From the NCBI GenBank assembly GCA_004010935.1, contig CP026511.1:1612001-1676000 (forward strand): a stretch of DNA of 64,000 nt, written 5' to 3'. Of this stretch, positions 1-8,019 are shown piece after piece (position 1 is the first letter of the stretch; each line of letters begins with the position of its first letter). A program made the position numbers and the translations under genes. Below the pieces are notes generated by a model that saw only the letters and a program-made list of their open reading frames with translations, made no database searches and was not told the origin of the DNA. Origin of the DNA: Pseudomonadaceae bacterium SI-3 (GTDB lineage Bacteria; Pseudomonadota; Gammaproteobacteria; Pseudomonadales; Pseudomonadaceae).

Positions 1-296
1 GACTGCTCACCTGTGAAGCTCAAACCTTCTTTGTTGAATCGAACCGCTACGCCTTTATTGTTGAACATCTTCACCAGGGCGAGGAGATCTTCAAGGTTAC
101 GGGCCATGCGGCTGATGTCGTGGACAACTACCGTGTCACCTTCCCGAACGTATTCGATGAGAGCTTGCAGAGCGGGGCGGTTGGAGTCCTTACCGCTGCA
201 CTTGTCCTTGAACTCTTTGTCGAGCTGAAGACCATCAAGCTGACGCTCTGTGTTCTGGTCCACCGTGCTGACTCGAACATATCCGACTGTAGCCAT
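1..296 (-). CDS. Serine recombinase (resolvase/invertase family), 3' part outside window
   Basis: The frame runs leftwards from an ATG at 296 and stays open to the window edge, about 98 codons. The N-terminus reads MATVGYVRVST, which puts Tyr6, Arg8 and the catalytic Ser10 where resolvases have them, and Gln14 follows. Further on, VVHDISRMARN supplies the two active-site arginines; the usual Asp before the first Arg is Ser here. Only the catalytic domain is visible, so the DNA-binding end and the exact subtype (resolvase, invertase or phage-like) cannot be told. It lies in the mobile region that also carries the integrase at 6403-7920. Confidence in the family is high. Confidence 0.9.
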   Translation of the reverse strand, partial: MATVGYVRVSTVDQNTERQLDGLQLDKEFKDKCSGKDSNRPALQALIEYVREGDTVVVHDISRMARNLEDLLALVKMFNNKGVAVRFNKEGLSFTGEQ

Positions 297-312
297 GATG
301 TTGCCCCTTGCT

Positions 313-433
313 GTGTTCATCTACGTCTTAGATGTTTGCAGTGTAGAGGCAAAAGCCAATGAACACAACCTATTTGAATACACATATAGCAGGCGAGACG
401 GGATTGGCTGTGTTCAGCAATTCGTGTTCAGCA
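313..433. repeat. Four copies of GTGTTCA in front of the serine recombinase
   Basis: GTGTTCA occurs at 313-319, inverted at 360-366, and again at 410-416 and 424-430. The last two are part of a 10-base direct repeat (GTGTTCAGCA, 410-419 and 424-433) spaced 14 bases apart. All lie within 140 bases upstream of the recombinase start at 296. They could be an operator or recombinase-binding subsites; this is inference from position and spacing only. Confidence 0.4.
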
Positions 434-547
434 GCCTATGGTCTGTTGGGTACACGCTAACGGCCTGCCTTCGCTTGTCGGTTTGCAAGGGATTCTGTCC
501 TGTACCATGATGGCTATCTGCAATCTCATCCAAGGAAGGGCAATGTC

Positions 548-1477
548 ATGAAGAAATTTCCACTGCTTTTAGGTCCTGCGTCTTTATTCTTCATCACGGT
601 GGTCGCTAGCGCCCAGTCCAAAACATCGGAGCCGTACGTTCCAGACGAAACATGTAAGACGAGCATGCAAACGCTGACTAATAACGTATCTAATGAAGAA
701 AAAGCTGACATTGAGCGAATGGTGACTTCAGGAGGCATTTACAGTGTTTTCCGCTTAATCCTAGGAAGAGACAGCTTGCTTGCTGATTTCCGGCAGGAAC
801 TGGGAGATTCAGAGTTCAACAGGATAGCGTTGGAGACTCATGACGCCTTAGACGTCGAGCAAAAGAGGTATTGGAGTGCCTATGTTGACTACAAGGAAGC
901 GCTTGATCGAGATTTAAGAAAGAAGTATCTATCGAAAGAATATGTTTATCAGCAAGAAGTCCGGAGCCTCATAACTTGCGGGCTGAAAGCCGTGTACCTT
1001 GATCCTGATCCCGACGCAGCAACCTTTAGGGGGCTTGCAAGCTCGTCATACCGGTCTGGCCGCTTTGGTCACTTTCGCACAGCTATCAACACTTGTACTG
1101 TCGCGAAGTCTGTAGGGACTGGAAGTCAATATTTAGAGCCAGAGCGATGGCAGGGAAGCCAGTTTGTAGTATTGGATGTCTCGTTCAAGAACGAGGATAC
1201 CGAGGGTAGGTTGCCCTTTGAGGGCGCGCTAGTGATAAAGCAAACAGACGGAAAGAAGCTTCGCTATGACAGCTCGGAAACGATCATGGCTGAAGGCTAC
1301 GGTATTGGGTTCAAGTCGGTGAACCCGTTTATCACGATGCCGACCAAGCTCGTTTTCCGCATCCCTGATGACATTACTGGGGAGGTGCTTTGGGAACCGG
1401 GAAGAAACCCAGACGGTAAAAAGCTCTGGTGCACATTCCTGAATAATGGCTCACCTGTTGGCAGTAAAGCCCGTTAA
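548..1477 (+). CDS. Exported protein of unknown function, possible DUF4352-like C-terminus
   Basis: This 309-residue protein starts with a typical signal peptide (MKK, then a hydrophobic stretch, then ASAQ), so it is probably secreted or periplasmic. An AAGGAAGGG ribosome site sits 8 bases before the ATG. The middle is charged and helical with two or three cysteines. Around residues 215-300 a beta-rich segment (QFVVLDVSFKNED) resembles the DUF4352/Ig-like domains of bacterial exported proteins; that match is by eye and uncertain. It is the only rightward gene in this part of the element and overlaps the next gene tail-to-tail by 27 bases. Possible cargo gene; no function can be assigned. Confidence 0.7.
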   Translation: MKKFPLLLGPASLFFITVVASAQSKTSEPYVPDETCKTSMQTLTNNVSNEEKADIERMVTSGGIYSVFRLILGRDSLLADFRQELGDSEFNRIALETHDALDVEQKRYWSAYVDYKEALDRDLRKKYLSKEYVYQQEVRSLITCGLKAVYLDPDPDAATFRGLASSSYRSGRFGHFRTAINTCTVAKSVGTGSQYLEPERWQGSQFVVLDVSFKNEDTEGRLPFEGALVIKQTDGKKLRYDSSETIMAEGYGIGFKSVNPFITMPTKLVFRIPDDITGEVLWEPGRNPDGKKLWCTFLNNGSPVGSKAR

Positions 1478-1777
1478 CGAAGCATGCGCATAGGTTGCGG
1501 CATGCAGATCGAGAAAGCTGGCAAAGCTATTCGGGTCGGTATGGCCACCGACAATCGTAGACCCTATCGTCAGTGACTCATTAACCCAAAGGCACGCGTG
1601 AGCCTTCAGTAGCTCGCACAGGCTGACGCTCGATAGTGATACGTCGCTTTGTATCAGTACGTTGATTCGTTCGCCTGGAAGCTGTTGCACGACTGAGCGC
1701 TTAGGGCTGAATACGGATTGTATTGCCTCGCTCGTTTCTGGCGTCGGTTGCAAGACCAGCCAATAGTAATGACTCAT
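1451..1777 (-). CDS. Small protein of unknown function
   Basis: The 108-residue product starts MSHYYWLVLQP and shows no signal peptide or membrane segment. Its start overlaps the stop of the gene at 1774-1977 (ATGA), and a GAGGGG ribosome site precedes it, so the two are translationally coupled. The mixed alpha/beta composition with a histidine-rich end gives no family I recognise. It belongs to the leftward gene series of the integrated element. Reality is supported by the coupling and ribosome site, not by homology. Confidence 0.6.
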   Translation of the reverse strand: MSHYYWLVLQPTPETSEAIQSVFSPKRSVVQQLPGERINVLIQSDVSLSSVSLCELLKAHACLWVNESLTIGSTIVGGHTDPNSFASFLDLHAATYAHASLTGFTANR

Positions 1778-1977
1778 AGATGACCCCTCGCACTCAACTG
1801 TTTAAGTGCAGTCACCTGCCGGGCGTTGTCATCAACCTTTGATTCGATATGACCGATACGATTCTCAAGGTACAAAAGCGTCTGACCTTGAATGCTTGGT
1901 GGTGTTGTTGGTTGCAAGTGAATGGCGATGTAGGCCAGACACACGAGTTGAAGTGTCAAGACTGTTGTTCTGTACAA
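1774..1977 (-). CDS. Small single-pass membrane protein with coiled coil, TTG start
   Basis: The product has 67 residues. An N-terminal hydrophobic segment (residues 5-20) is followed by a proline-rich linker and a heptad-like helix (about 33-60), so it is probably an inner-membrane anchor with a soluble coiled coil. The start is a TTG preceded by GAGGA at 8 bases, a good ribosome site. The stop overlaps the next gene's ATG. The layout recalls small phage membrane accessory proteins, but no specific match is claimed. Confidence 0.55.
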   Translation of the reverse strand: MYRTTVLTLQLVCLAYIAIHLQPTTPPSIQGQTLLYLENRIGHIESKVDDNARQVTALKQLSARGHL

Positions 1978-2096
1978 TTTTTATATCCTCTTCTTGTTAT
2001 GTTGTTGCAGAAAGCTGGCGGGGAAGCCATCAGGCTTAGCCATATAGGATAAAGCCCCAGAGAACATCAGCGTTCTGAGGTGGCAGTGATAGAAAT

Positions 2097-2123
2097 GCAG
2101 GGGAGGGCAAACCCCCCGGCTGC
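2097..2123 (-). terminator. Possible terminator hairpin after the small leftward genes
   Basis: On the minus strand GCAG-CCGGGG pairs with CTCCCC-TGC around a short loop, giving a strong GC hairpin about 25 bases beyond the stop of the gene at 2148-2411. There is no clear T-run after it, so it may only be an mRNA-stabilising structure. Confidence 0.35.
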
Positions 2124-2147
2124 TGTTTCCTATGTGTTTGTAAATGT

Positions 2148-2411
2148 CTAACGACTACGGCATTCCCTGATCCAGTTTCCAAGCTCACGGCCTAACCTCT
2201 TCGTTTCTTCGCTGTACTCCTGCTTTACTTCTTGCTCTTCTACAAGTACCTCAGAAGGCCGTTCAGGAATGGCTTCGATAGCCTCCTTTACAGCAGATTC
2301 TTGCAACTCAATTGAACGATCAGGTTTAGTTGATGGCATAGGGGTAGTAGAAGGAGGACGTTCTTTTTTCTTCAGTAAACGAAGGTATAGCTCCTCTTTG
2401 TTGAGCGACAT
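2148..2411 (-). CDS. Small charged protein of unknown function
   Basis: The product is an 87-residue charged protein beginning MSLNKEEL, with a proline/threonine-rich linker followed by a long Glu/Arg/Lys helix. The start at 2411 is fixed by an AGGAGG ribosome site 8 bases upstream that lies inside the end of the preceding gene; the two reading frames are separated by a single base. It therefore forms a coupled pair with the 174-residue gene upstream. No domain recognised; possibly a structural or regulatory partner of that protein. Confidence 0.65.
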   Translation of the reverse strand: MSLNKEELYLRLLKKKERPPSTTPMPSTKPDRSIELQESAVKEAIEAIPERPSEVLVEEQEVKQEYSEETKRLGRELGNWIRECRSR

Positions 2412-2412
2412 A

Positions 2413-2937
2413 CTATTTGCCCTCCTTTGTGATAGAGGCAAAGTAGGTTTGAGCTTCTTCAAGAGCCTTGGCTTTAGCTTTCTCTTCCTTTTTGTTCTCA
2501 GCATCTGCGGCTTTCTTTTTCTCAGCTTCGTACAGCTGGGAAGCAAGAAGCTCGACTTGAGAAGCGTTCCAAGATTCGATTTCTGCTCGATACTCTTCTT
2601 CGATCTTTACGGTTAGAGCGGCAATGTCAGCGTCAATCTCTCCTTGTGGGCGATAGAAGTAAGCACGATAGTATCCCGGCGATGCCGAGGCTTCATATGC
2701 GTGGGGGAACAGAGGACGGCCTTCCTTCTCAAGCTTTAGCGTAAGCTCCAACAACATCTGCAATGTTGGAGTGCTTTCGATCACTGCTGCTTGATAGCGC
2801 CAAGCGCCGTGCTCATACTTACCTTCGAGATATTCAGCCTTCGCTTTCGCTACGCGCTCTGCAAGCTGTTGAGCATCGAATACCATCGGGCGTTGTACGT
2901 GTTTTGAGTTGATGTTTTGAGTTGTGGTGTTAGTCAT
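2413..2937 (-). CDS. Helical protein of unknown function, Lys/Glu/Ala-rich C-terminus
   Basis: The 174-residue product opens with a polar Thr/Asn leader, then a mixed region containing YYRAYFYRPQGE near residue 90, and ends with a long alpha-helical stretch rich in Ala, Lys and Glu (about residues 110-170) likely to form a coiled coil. An AGAGG ribosome site precedes the ATG. It is the first gene of the pair with 2148-2411. There is no signal peptide. Its layout resembles phage or plasmid accessory proteins but no known family is evident. Confidence 0.65.
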   Translation of the reverse strand: MTNTTTQNINSKHVQRPMVFDAQQLAERVAKAKAEYLEGKYEHGAWRYQAAVIESTPTLQMLLELTLKLEKEGRPLFPHAYEASASPGYYRAYFYRPQGEIDADIAALTVKIEEEYRAEIESWNASQVELLASQLYEAEKKKAADAENKKEEKAKAKALEEAQTYFASITKEGK

Positions 2938-3115
2938 CTTGCATTACCTCTTTGGTTTTTGAATGGGCAACAGTGCCCTATTGAATGCACTTCGTTAGGA
3001 AGAGCAAAATCTGGTTATGTATATCGTTTAAACTGCTGAAAGCCCCGTGGCACTAAGTGTTGAGGCAGAAGTGTTGTAACGTGCAATTACTACTGTAGCT
3101 GTGATGCGTTTTACT

Positions 3116-4492
3116 TTAAAATGGTACGAAATCCGGTTCGTCGTCCCAGGGGCTTGCAGGAGGAGAAGGAACATAATCATCTCCGACCTGATAATAATGG
3201 TCGGGGTAGTCGTTCAGCCCTCTGCACTCAGTGAAGTGAGCATCATCATAGAAGCTGGCTACCTGTAGGGATTCCTTCTTACTCTCAATCCACCAGTACA
3301 AGAACTCTGCATCTACCAGACCAGCGTTATGTAGAGCTTGTTTGTTAAGTTCGGTTTGCATTGTGAAGATTTCTAAGTCTTCTTGAATCCAAGATGCGTG
3401 AGTTAGCCAGTCAGAACCGTGATCGTTTCTTGAATCGTGATGGTCTAAAGTCGTCAGCTCCAGATACTTACGAAGCGTATTGCTGATTAGCTTGCGATCA
3501 GGCTTGGCACCTTGCAGGACGTTGAATGCAGTGAAAGCGGCAAAGTCTCGAAGATCACTACCATCTTGTTCAGGCTTCAGGCGTACAGGGTAAAAATAAG
3601 AGCCGTACACAAAACCACCAATGGCATCAAAACCACCTTGATCTTTCTGGCTCATCAACCAAAGAGATACGCACCGAACAGCGTCAGCTGTGAACCTGTA
3701 ATCGCTACTTTTGGCAGGGTCTTGGCACTGCTCTGCAAACCGCTCCAGCTCTTCGAGGTACACGACAAGCGTTCGGCGTGCTGTCAGACTCAAGGTGAAT
3801 AGCTCTTGCTCTTGCAGTGAGGCGTAGAGCTTTCTAAGGGCTGTCATACCCATACGTTCAAGCTCAAGTAGCGGAACCTCGCATTTGGGAAACTCCGTCT
3901 TGATCTTCTTCGCTAGTCCGAAACGCTGACTCTTACGAATAGGGTGTTGCTTTGCATACTCTACGAGCTTGGTGCCTAGATACTTTTGCACCTTCGTCAG
4001 TACGGCCTTGTCAGATGCGTCCTTATCTACAAGCCACTTGGTTTTCAAGCTACTGCGCTTGATGCACAGGCCAGCACCCTGTACCTCCGTAGCGCCGTAT
4101 ACCTGATTGGCAAGGCTGCCGCCTATGAAAAGATTCTGATGATGTAAAAGCCCTACAGTGTCTTTACCTTGGGAAGGGTTTATGTGGCAAAGATGGAATT
4201 TCGATTTTTGTTTGTCTGCATTCCAACCGTAGCATTTGAAGCGACGGCGATACACCGAAAACAATTCGATCAGATCAACATCTTGTAGAATCTCTACTGT
4301 GCCAGCTCGCTTGCATTCACGACTTACCCACAGCCATTCATCACATGCTGGAAGATTGGCAATGCGCTTAGATGCTGTTTTGGTGTTACGTGCTTTAGTG
4401 CGGCAGGAGACAGAACAGAATTTAGCGGCGTATTGGCTGGTGCTGAATTCAGTGTTGCAGTGTTGGCAGACTCGGGTTCGTACTACTGGCAT
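3116..4492 (-). CDS. Large zinc-finger protein of the integrated element, function unknown
   Basis: The 458-residue product starts MPVVRTRVCQHC. Its first 40 residues hold a treble-clef-like zinc site, C-x2-C-N-x2-F-x9-C-S-x2-C. A segment near residues 100-135 (KFHLCHINPSQGK) has a His/Cys arrangement that recalls HNH-type folds, but a complete nuclease motif is not evident. The remainder is helical and ends in a Pro/Asp-rich tail. I use the ATG at 4492, served by a GAGG ribosome site, rather than the TTG at 4507, which overlaps that site. It is the longest unrecognised gene of the element and a candidate replication, DNA-processing or defence component; this is inference. The same zinc-site spacing recurs at 4903-5106. 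Confidence 0.75.
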   Translation of the reverse strand: MPVVRTRVCQHCNTEFSTSQYAAKFCSVSCRTKARNTKTASKRIANLPACDEWLWVSRECKRAGTVEILQDVDLIELFSVYRRRFKCYGWNADKQKSKFHLCHINPSQGKDTVGLLHHQNLFIGGSLANQVYGATEVQGAGLCIKRSSLKTKWLVDKDASDKAVLTKVQKYLGTKLVEYAKQHPIRKSQRFGLAKKIKTEFPKCEVPLLELERMGMTALRKLYASLQEQELFTLSLTARRTLVVYLEELERFAEQCQDPAKSSDYRFTADAVRCVSLWLMSQKDQGGFDAIGGFVYGSYFYPVRLKPEQDGSDLRDFAAFTAFNVLQGAKPDRKLISNTLRKYLELTTLDHHDSRNDHGSDWLTHASWIQEDLEIFTMQTELNKQALHNAGLVDAEFLYWWIESKKESLQVASFYDDAHFTECRGLNDYPDHYYQVGDDYVPSPPASPWDDEPDFVPF

Positions 4493-4637
4493 TTTTATTA
4501 TCCTCAAGATATGGGAATTGATGTTCTTGTTTGCAAATCAGTTTATTCAGGAAGTGAGTGACGTTGCCTGTCTCTCCACTACGTTGATACAGATCGAGAA
4601 GCACTGATGCCGCTTGGTCACTGAGCTTAACTTTCAT
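4449..4637 (-). CDS. Very small protein, overlaps the large zinc-finger gene
   Basis: A 62-residue frame starts MKVKLSDQAASVLLDLYQRSG and overlaps the start of the 458-residue gene by 44 bases in another frame. Its helical N-terminal half resembles small DNA-binding regulators. Only a weak AAAGAG ribosome site is present. It fits the close leftward packing of the element's genes, but the overlap and short length leave doubt. Confidence 0.4.
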   Translation of the reverse strand: MKVKLSDQAASVLLDLYQRSGETGNVTHFLNKLICKQEHQFPYLEDNKNASSTNPSLPTLQH

Positions 4638-4714
4638 TAGATTTACTCTTTGTTAAAAGGCTGGATGGCTTGTGGTTACTGGCTTACAGGCATATGTGTT
4701 GTTATGCGTAATTA

Positions 4715-4897
4715 CTACTGTTCTATTTTCAATGTTTTGAACTCCTCCTTCAATTCTTGCTCCACAATCCAGGCCTGTAGCTGCGACAGGACGACCGATG
4801 TAAGGCTTCGTCCGTTAGCTACTTCCCTGAAACGATCCAGCAGTGACTCGTTGTATGTGGTAGTGATCTTCTTCGTAGACTTAGGTGCGTCTTTCAT
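4715..4897 (-). CDS. Small putative ribbon-helix-helix-type DNA-binding protein
   Basis: The 60-residue product starts MKDAPKSTKKITTTYNESLLDRF. A short strand-forming Lys/Thr segment followed by two helices (about residues 15-30 and 34-52, with NGRSLTSVVLSQL) matches the general plan of Arc/MetJ-type ribbon-helix-helix repressors. The ATG lies 5 bases after the stop of the zinc-finger gene at 4903-5106, so both are probably on one transcript. It may be the element's own regulator. The fold assignment rests on pattern only. Confidence 0.55.
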   Translation of the reverse strand: MKDAPKSTKKITTTYNESLLDRFREVANGRSLTSVVLSQLQAWIVEQELKEEFKTLKIEQ

Positions 4898-4902
4898 TAT
4901 CG

Positions 4903-5106
4903 TCAGTCATCAATCAGAGCCACCGCGAACACTTCCATCGCTGCCAGTTGAGTAGGGTCTTTGATCTTAAAGAGCAGAGAGCGAATAGCTTGCTTTTGTT
5001 GGTAGCGCTTGACACAACAGTTGTTGCTGCAAGTGACGTGGTTTTTGCGATGTGGTGTAAATAGCTCGTTGCACCACGCGCAGCTGATTTGTTTTTCTTC
5101 GGACAT
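4903..5106 (-). CDS. Small zinc-finger protein
   Basis: The 67-residue product starts MSEEKQISCAWCNELF. Residues 9-30 carry C-x2-C-N-x2-F-x9-C-S-x2-C, exactly the spacing found in the N-terminus of the 458-residue gene at 3116-4492, and a basic stretch follows. The start at 5106 has a GGAGG ribosome site; a longer frame from 5190 lacks one. It is the first gene of the short leftward group 4715-5106. Likely a DNA- or RNA-binding regulator, by inference. Confidence 0.65.
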   Translation of the reverse strand: MSEEKQISCAWCNELFTPHRKNHVTCSNNCCVKRYQQKQAIRSLLFKIKDPTQLAAMEVFAVALIDD

Positions 5107-5181
5107 GGTTTTCCTCCAGTGGTTAGGATAATTAACAGTTAGTTTGGATCGAGTACGGACGGAGTTTCTTTGACGCATAAA

Positions 5182-5211
5182 GAAGCCCAACAGTTTTAAA
5201 TGCTGGGCTTC
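5182..5211. terminator. Hairpin upstream of the leftward small-gene group
   Basis: GAAGCCCA (5182-5189) pairs with TGGGCTTC (5204-5211) around a 14-base AT-rich loop. A terminator-like stem here would separate the small genes from transcription out of the long noncoding stretch to the right. No long T-run accompanies it. Confidence 0.45.
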
Positions 5212-6402
5212 AAGGTAAGGGTGAAAGACTCAAGGGACCAGCTTGAATCTTTCAGACACCACTGCAAGAAGAAGTGAGGAGTGATGTCTATACTTGAAAG
5301 CAGTCCGGCCCATTCGAAAAATGAACTGGTTGCTCGTTAGTATTTGTGGAGCACCGTTTTCACGCTGCTCAGTAGGTAAAAACCTCCTGTTAAGGAGGTG
5401 CTGCAAAGCCCTTTGTAGCATTCTAAACTCTTTTCAAAAACTTGAATGCCGGGCACAGCAAAACATAAATGAGGTAATTTTTAATTGGGAGTCGGGGTGT
5501 TTAAAGCGAAAGTTTTGCGTAGAAAAATAAAGTGTTCAGTTAGTTCTCTAGCTATATGTAAATTATCTCATATTATACTGGTTAATGTCAAGTAGTTAGG
5601 GTTTCACTTAGTTGTTGTTGAGCATAGTGGTAAGGCTGAAAGCCTGATGTAATAAGGCTTGTAGCCGTATTGGCTGATTATAATTATTTTCACTCCAACC
5701 ATTGTTCCGACAAGCGGTAGTCGGTATGTGGTGAGTGTTTAGTATTAGATGCTATTAAATTTATGTATTTACTTTTATCAGCTTATACATCCAAGTAGAT
5801 CAGAGAAGGAAACCAAGTAAAAGAAATCAATACCCAGCCATACACCGTTCCCCATTGTTTAGTGGGTAGCATCTTCTCAGATACAAGTGCTTAGACTGAA
5901 TTAAGATTCTTATGCTTGAAACCTTCCGAGACCTGAGCCGAGTGCGTATTGCTACGCCATCCAAGTGAGTCGTCGTTAGTGAGAATAAATTCTCCAGAGT
6001 CGGTCGGCTAAGCCGCTCTGCCAAGTCATAGGACGTATGCTGCGCCTATGATTACCCCCGTGCATTTCACATAGCCCAGAAAGGCTAACAGGACGTTAGG
6101 GGAAACGTATCGGCTGTGCCCACACCACGATAGCCGATCTAGTACGAGAAACAGTCGCGGTCGGACGCAGGAAGCTTACGCCACCACGCTTTACCCACCA
6201 ATTTCAAGGAAGGCATCTATTTTAAACTAAATATTAAATACTGACAAACAAAACTTGCATATATTTATCAACTATGATTGTCCCGCGCTATAGCGCATTA
6301 AATCGCCTTATTTGGCTGTAGCTGAGTCGCCGCACGACTGAAAAGCCTATCGTCGTTTTTAACTACGATTTTCCCCACGAAAAAGGCTACTTCGTTCGAT
6401 GT
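5212..6402. other. Long noncoding stretch of the element, AT-rich then hairpin-rich
   Basis: No convincing gene is present in about 1.2 kb. Bases 5460-5820 are AT-rich. From 5981 to 6138 several hairpins follow one another: GAGAAT/ATTCTC (5981-5994), CAGAG/CTCTG (5995-5999 with 6016-6020) enclosing CGGCT/AGCCG (6005-6015), CATAGG/CCTATG (6027-6050), and ATCGGCT/AGCCGAT (6109-6138). Such clustering suggests a structured RNA, a replication or transfer origin, or recombinase-binding DNA. No tRNA, tmRNA or RNase P pattern could be fitted. Confidence 0.5.
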
Positions 6403-7920
6403 TCAGGGGAAGGCGAAGGACAGTAAACCAATCACCTTGGCTTTCTGTTCCAAACTCGGACCCTTTGAGTAAAGATCGAACGTAATCATTCCCGTCTCGT
6501 GTCCGAACAATCCCGGCATCACTGCCACGTCCGCACCTGCTTGATGCACGAGAGTGATAGCGGTCTTCCTGATGCTGTGGAACACATGCTCTTTTCCGAA
6601 CCCTGCTGCTGTCTTCAGCCGCCCGAAGCGTTTGCTGAGCGAGTCCAGGCGATTCCCATATTTATTATTGCCACCGGGCAACAGGTAGCCATCTGGGGAA
6701 GCTTCAAGCAGCGACGACACAAGATCAGCAATCTGAGGATGGATAGGTACCTCTCGGATACCAGCGGCACTCTTGGCTTCTGTGATCGAGAAGCTGATGG
6801 GCACACCGTCTTTAAAGGTAAGGTTGTCGCGGTGAATCCTGCCAATCTCTTCAAGCCGAGCGCCTGTGTACGCACCCAGCGCAATCAGGTCAGCTAAAGG
6901 TTGGTCTTTCTTTTCAACTGCCAGAGCGTGCAGGTGTTCAACGTCCCCCTTACTGAATGCATCCCAGCTCACAGCCTCGCCTTTGATCGTTGGATAGTCG
7001 TGATCGGCAAAAGGATTGGGCTGGCCTTTGTATTGTTCCCGCCAATCAACATCGTGCTTACAAGCCCATTTCCAAAAGCTGCTGCATGACCATGCGTGTT
7101 GCTTCTTAGTTTTTGAGCTGAGAGCGTTCCCGGCCTTGTCTGTTAGCTGATCGAGGTAGGCCGACACCGTGTCGAAGCTCACCGGCTTGCCCGTCTCGTT
7201 CAGATACTTTGAAAACTGATCCACTCGACGGGACATCTGGTCGATGGTCTTTGGCTCGATGCCTTTGCGCTCTTGATATAGGCGGAAGGCTTCGATTCTT
7301 TTCTGAGTGATGGGGGAGCGGGGCTTGTATACGGTGTGGTCCGCCATGATGCGCATGGCTTCCTCGGTCTCTTCCTGAGATAGCTCGTACTCATCTGCTG
7401 TCACTGAGGCTTCAATCTCCCCGAAGAACGCCACCATCTTTTCGACTAGCTGGGCACCGCTGCCGGGGTTCAGATTTGGCAGCTCATCAAGATAGTGCTG
7501 GAACGTTACGACAACCTTTTCAGCCAAGTCGGGCCTACCAGCTTCGATAAAGCCTTCAACCACTTCCCGCAATCCTTCGATCCACGATAAATCTACAGGT
7601 CCGGTAGCGCTGGTTTGAGCCTTGCTGAACAGGTTGAGGATTCGCCGTTCTTTATTCTTCTGTTGCTCAACCGACTGTGCGTGCAGCTCCTCACGCCATG
7701 CGTCCCCTAACAGGGCTTTCCGTTCTTTAGCGTCCCGTATCTCCGCTTTCCATTTCGCCAGCCACGGCAGGCGGCGTTCCATTGCTTCTGAGCGGCGAGC
7801 GGTTTTCAACGAGCGTAGAAATACTCGGCTACCACCAAAAGCGGGACGCACTCCCTCGGGAATATCCAAGCGCACGTACCATGTCGATTCTTTCTTTTTC
7901 TGAAAAATATGGTCTGCCAT
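6403..7920 (-). CDS. Tyrosine recombinase (phage/island integrase)
   Basis: This 505-residue site-specific recombinase would integrate and excise the element. The N-terminus (FQKKKESTWYVRLDIP) has the beta-sheet arm-binding look of integrases with a DUF6538-type start. A core-binding SAM-like region spans about residues 205-300. The catalytic domain shows Arg in YTGARLEE (about 370), His448 and Arg451 in HSIRKT, His474 in GHETG and the nucleophile Tyr484 in FDLYSKG, so all key residues are present and the enzyme looks intact. The gene starts 100 bases from the tRNA-Ser remnant at 8020-8051 and reads away from it, the usual position for a tRNA-targeting integrase. No excisionase gene is recognised nearby. 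Confidence 0.95.
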   Translation of the reverse strand: MADHIFQKKKESTWYVRLDIPEGVRPAFGGSRVFLRSLKTARRSEAMERRLPWLAKWKAEIRDAKERKALLGDAWREELHAQSVEQQKNKERRILNLFSKAQTSATGPVDLSWIEGLREVVEGFIEAGRPDLAEKVVVTFQHYLDELPNLNPGSGAQLVEKMVAFFGEIEASVTADEYELSQEETEEAMRIMADHTVYKPRSPITQKRIEAFRLYQERKGIEPKTIDQMSRRVDQFSKYLNETGKPVSFDTVSAYLDQLTDKAGNALSSKTKKQHAWSCSSFWKWACKHDVDWREQYKGQPNPFADHDYPTIKGEAVSWDAFSKGDVEHLHALAVEKKDQPLADLIALGAYTGARLEEIGRIHRDNLTFKDGVPISFSITEAKSAAGIREVPIHPQIADLVSSLLEASPDGYLLPGGNNKYGNRLDSLSKRFGRLKTAAGFGKEHVFHSIRKTAITLVHQAGADVAVMPGLFGHETGMITFDLYSKGPSLEQKAKVIGLLSFAFP

Positions 7921-8019
7921 GATCCACGCCGGGGCTGAGTGATAGAGTGGGTTCTACTACTCAATTCTACTACTATTGGCGCTGGAAGGCCCGGAATAGC
8001 GTCGTTTCTGGCTTGCAGG

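Noticed and set aside
5620..5720. A tRNA-like D-arm phrase (AGCATAGTGGTAAGGCT)
   Set aside because: No matching acceptor stem, anticodon arm or T-loop could be fitted.
5827..6024. A 65-codon leftward frame in the noncoding stretch
   Set aside because: It lies across several hairpins, has no ribosome site, and its product has random composition.
6137..6150. CTAGTACGAGA resembling the 23S rRNA sarcin-ricin loop
   Set aside because: Only about a dozen bases agree and the flanking rRNA helices are absent, so this is not an rRNA fragment on present evidence.
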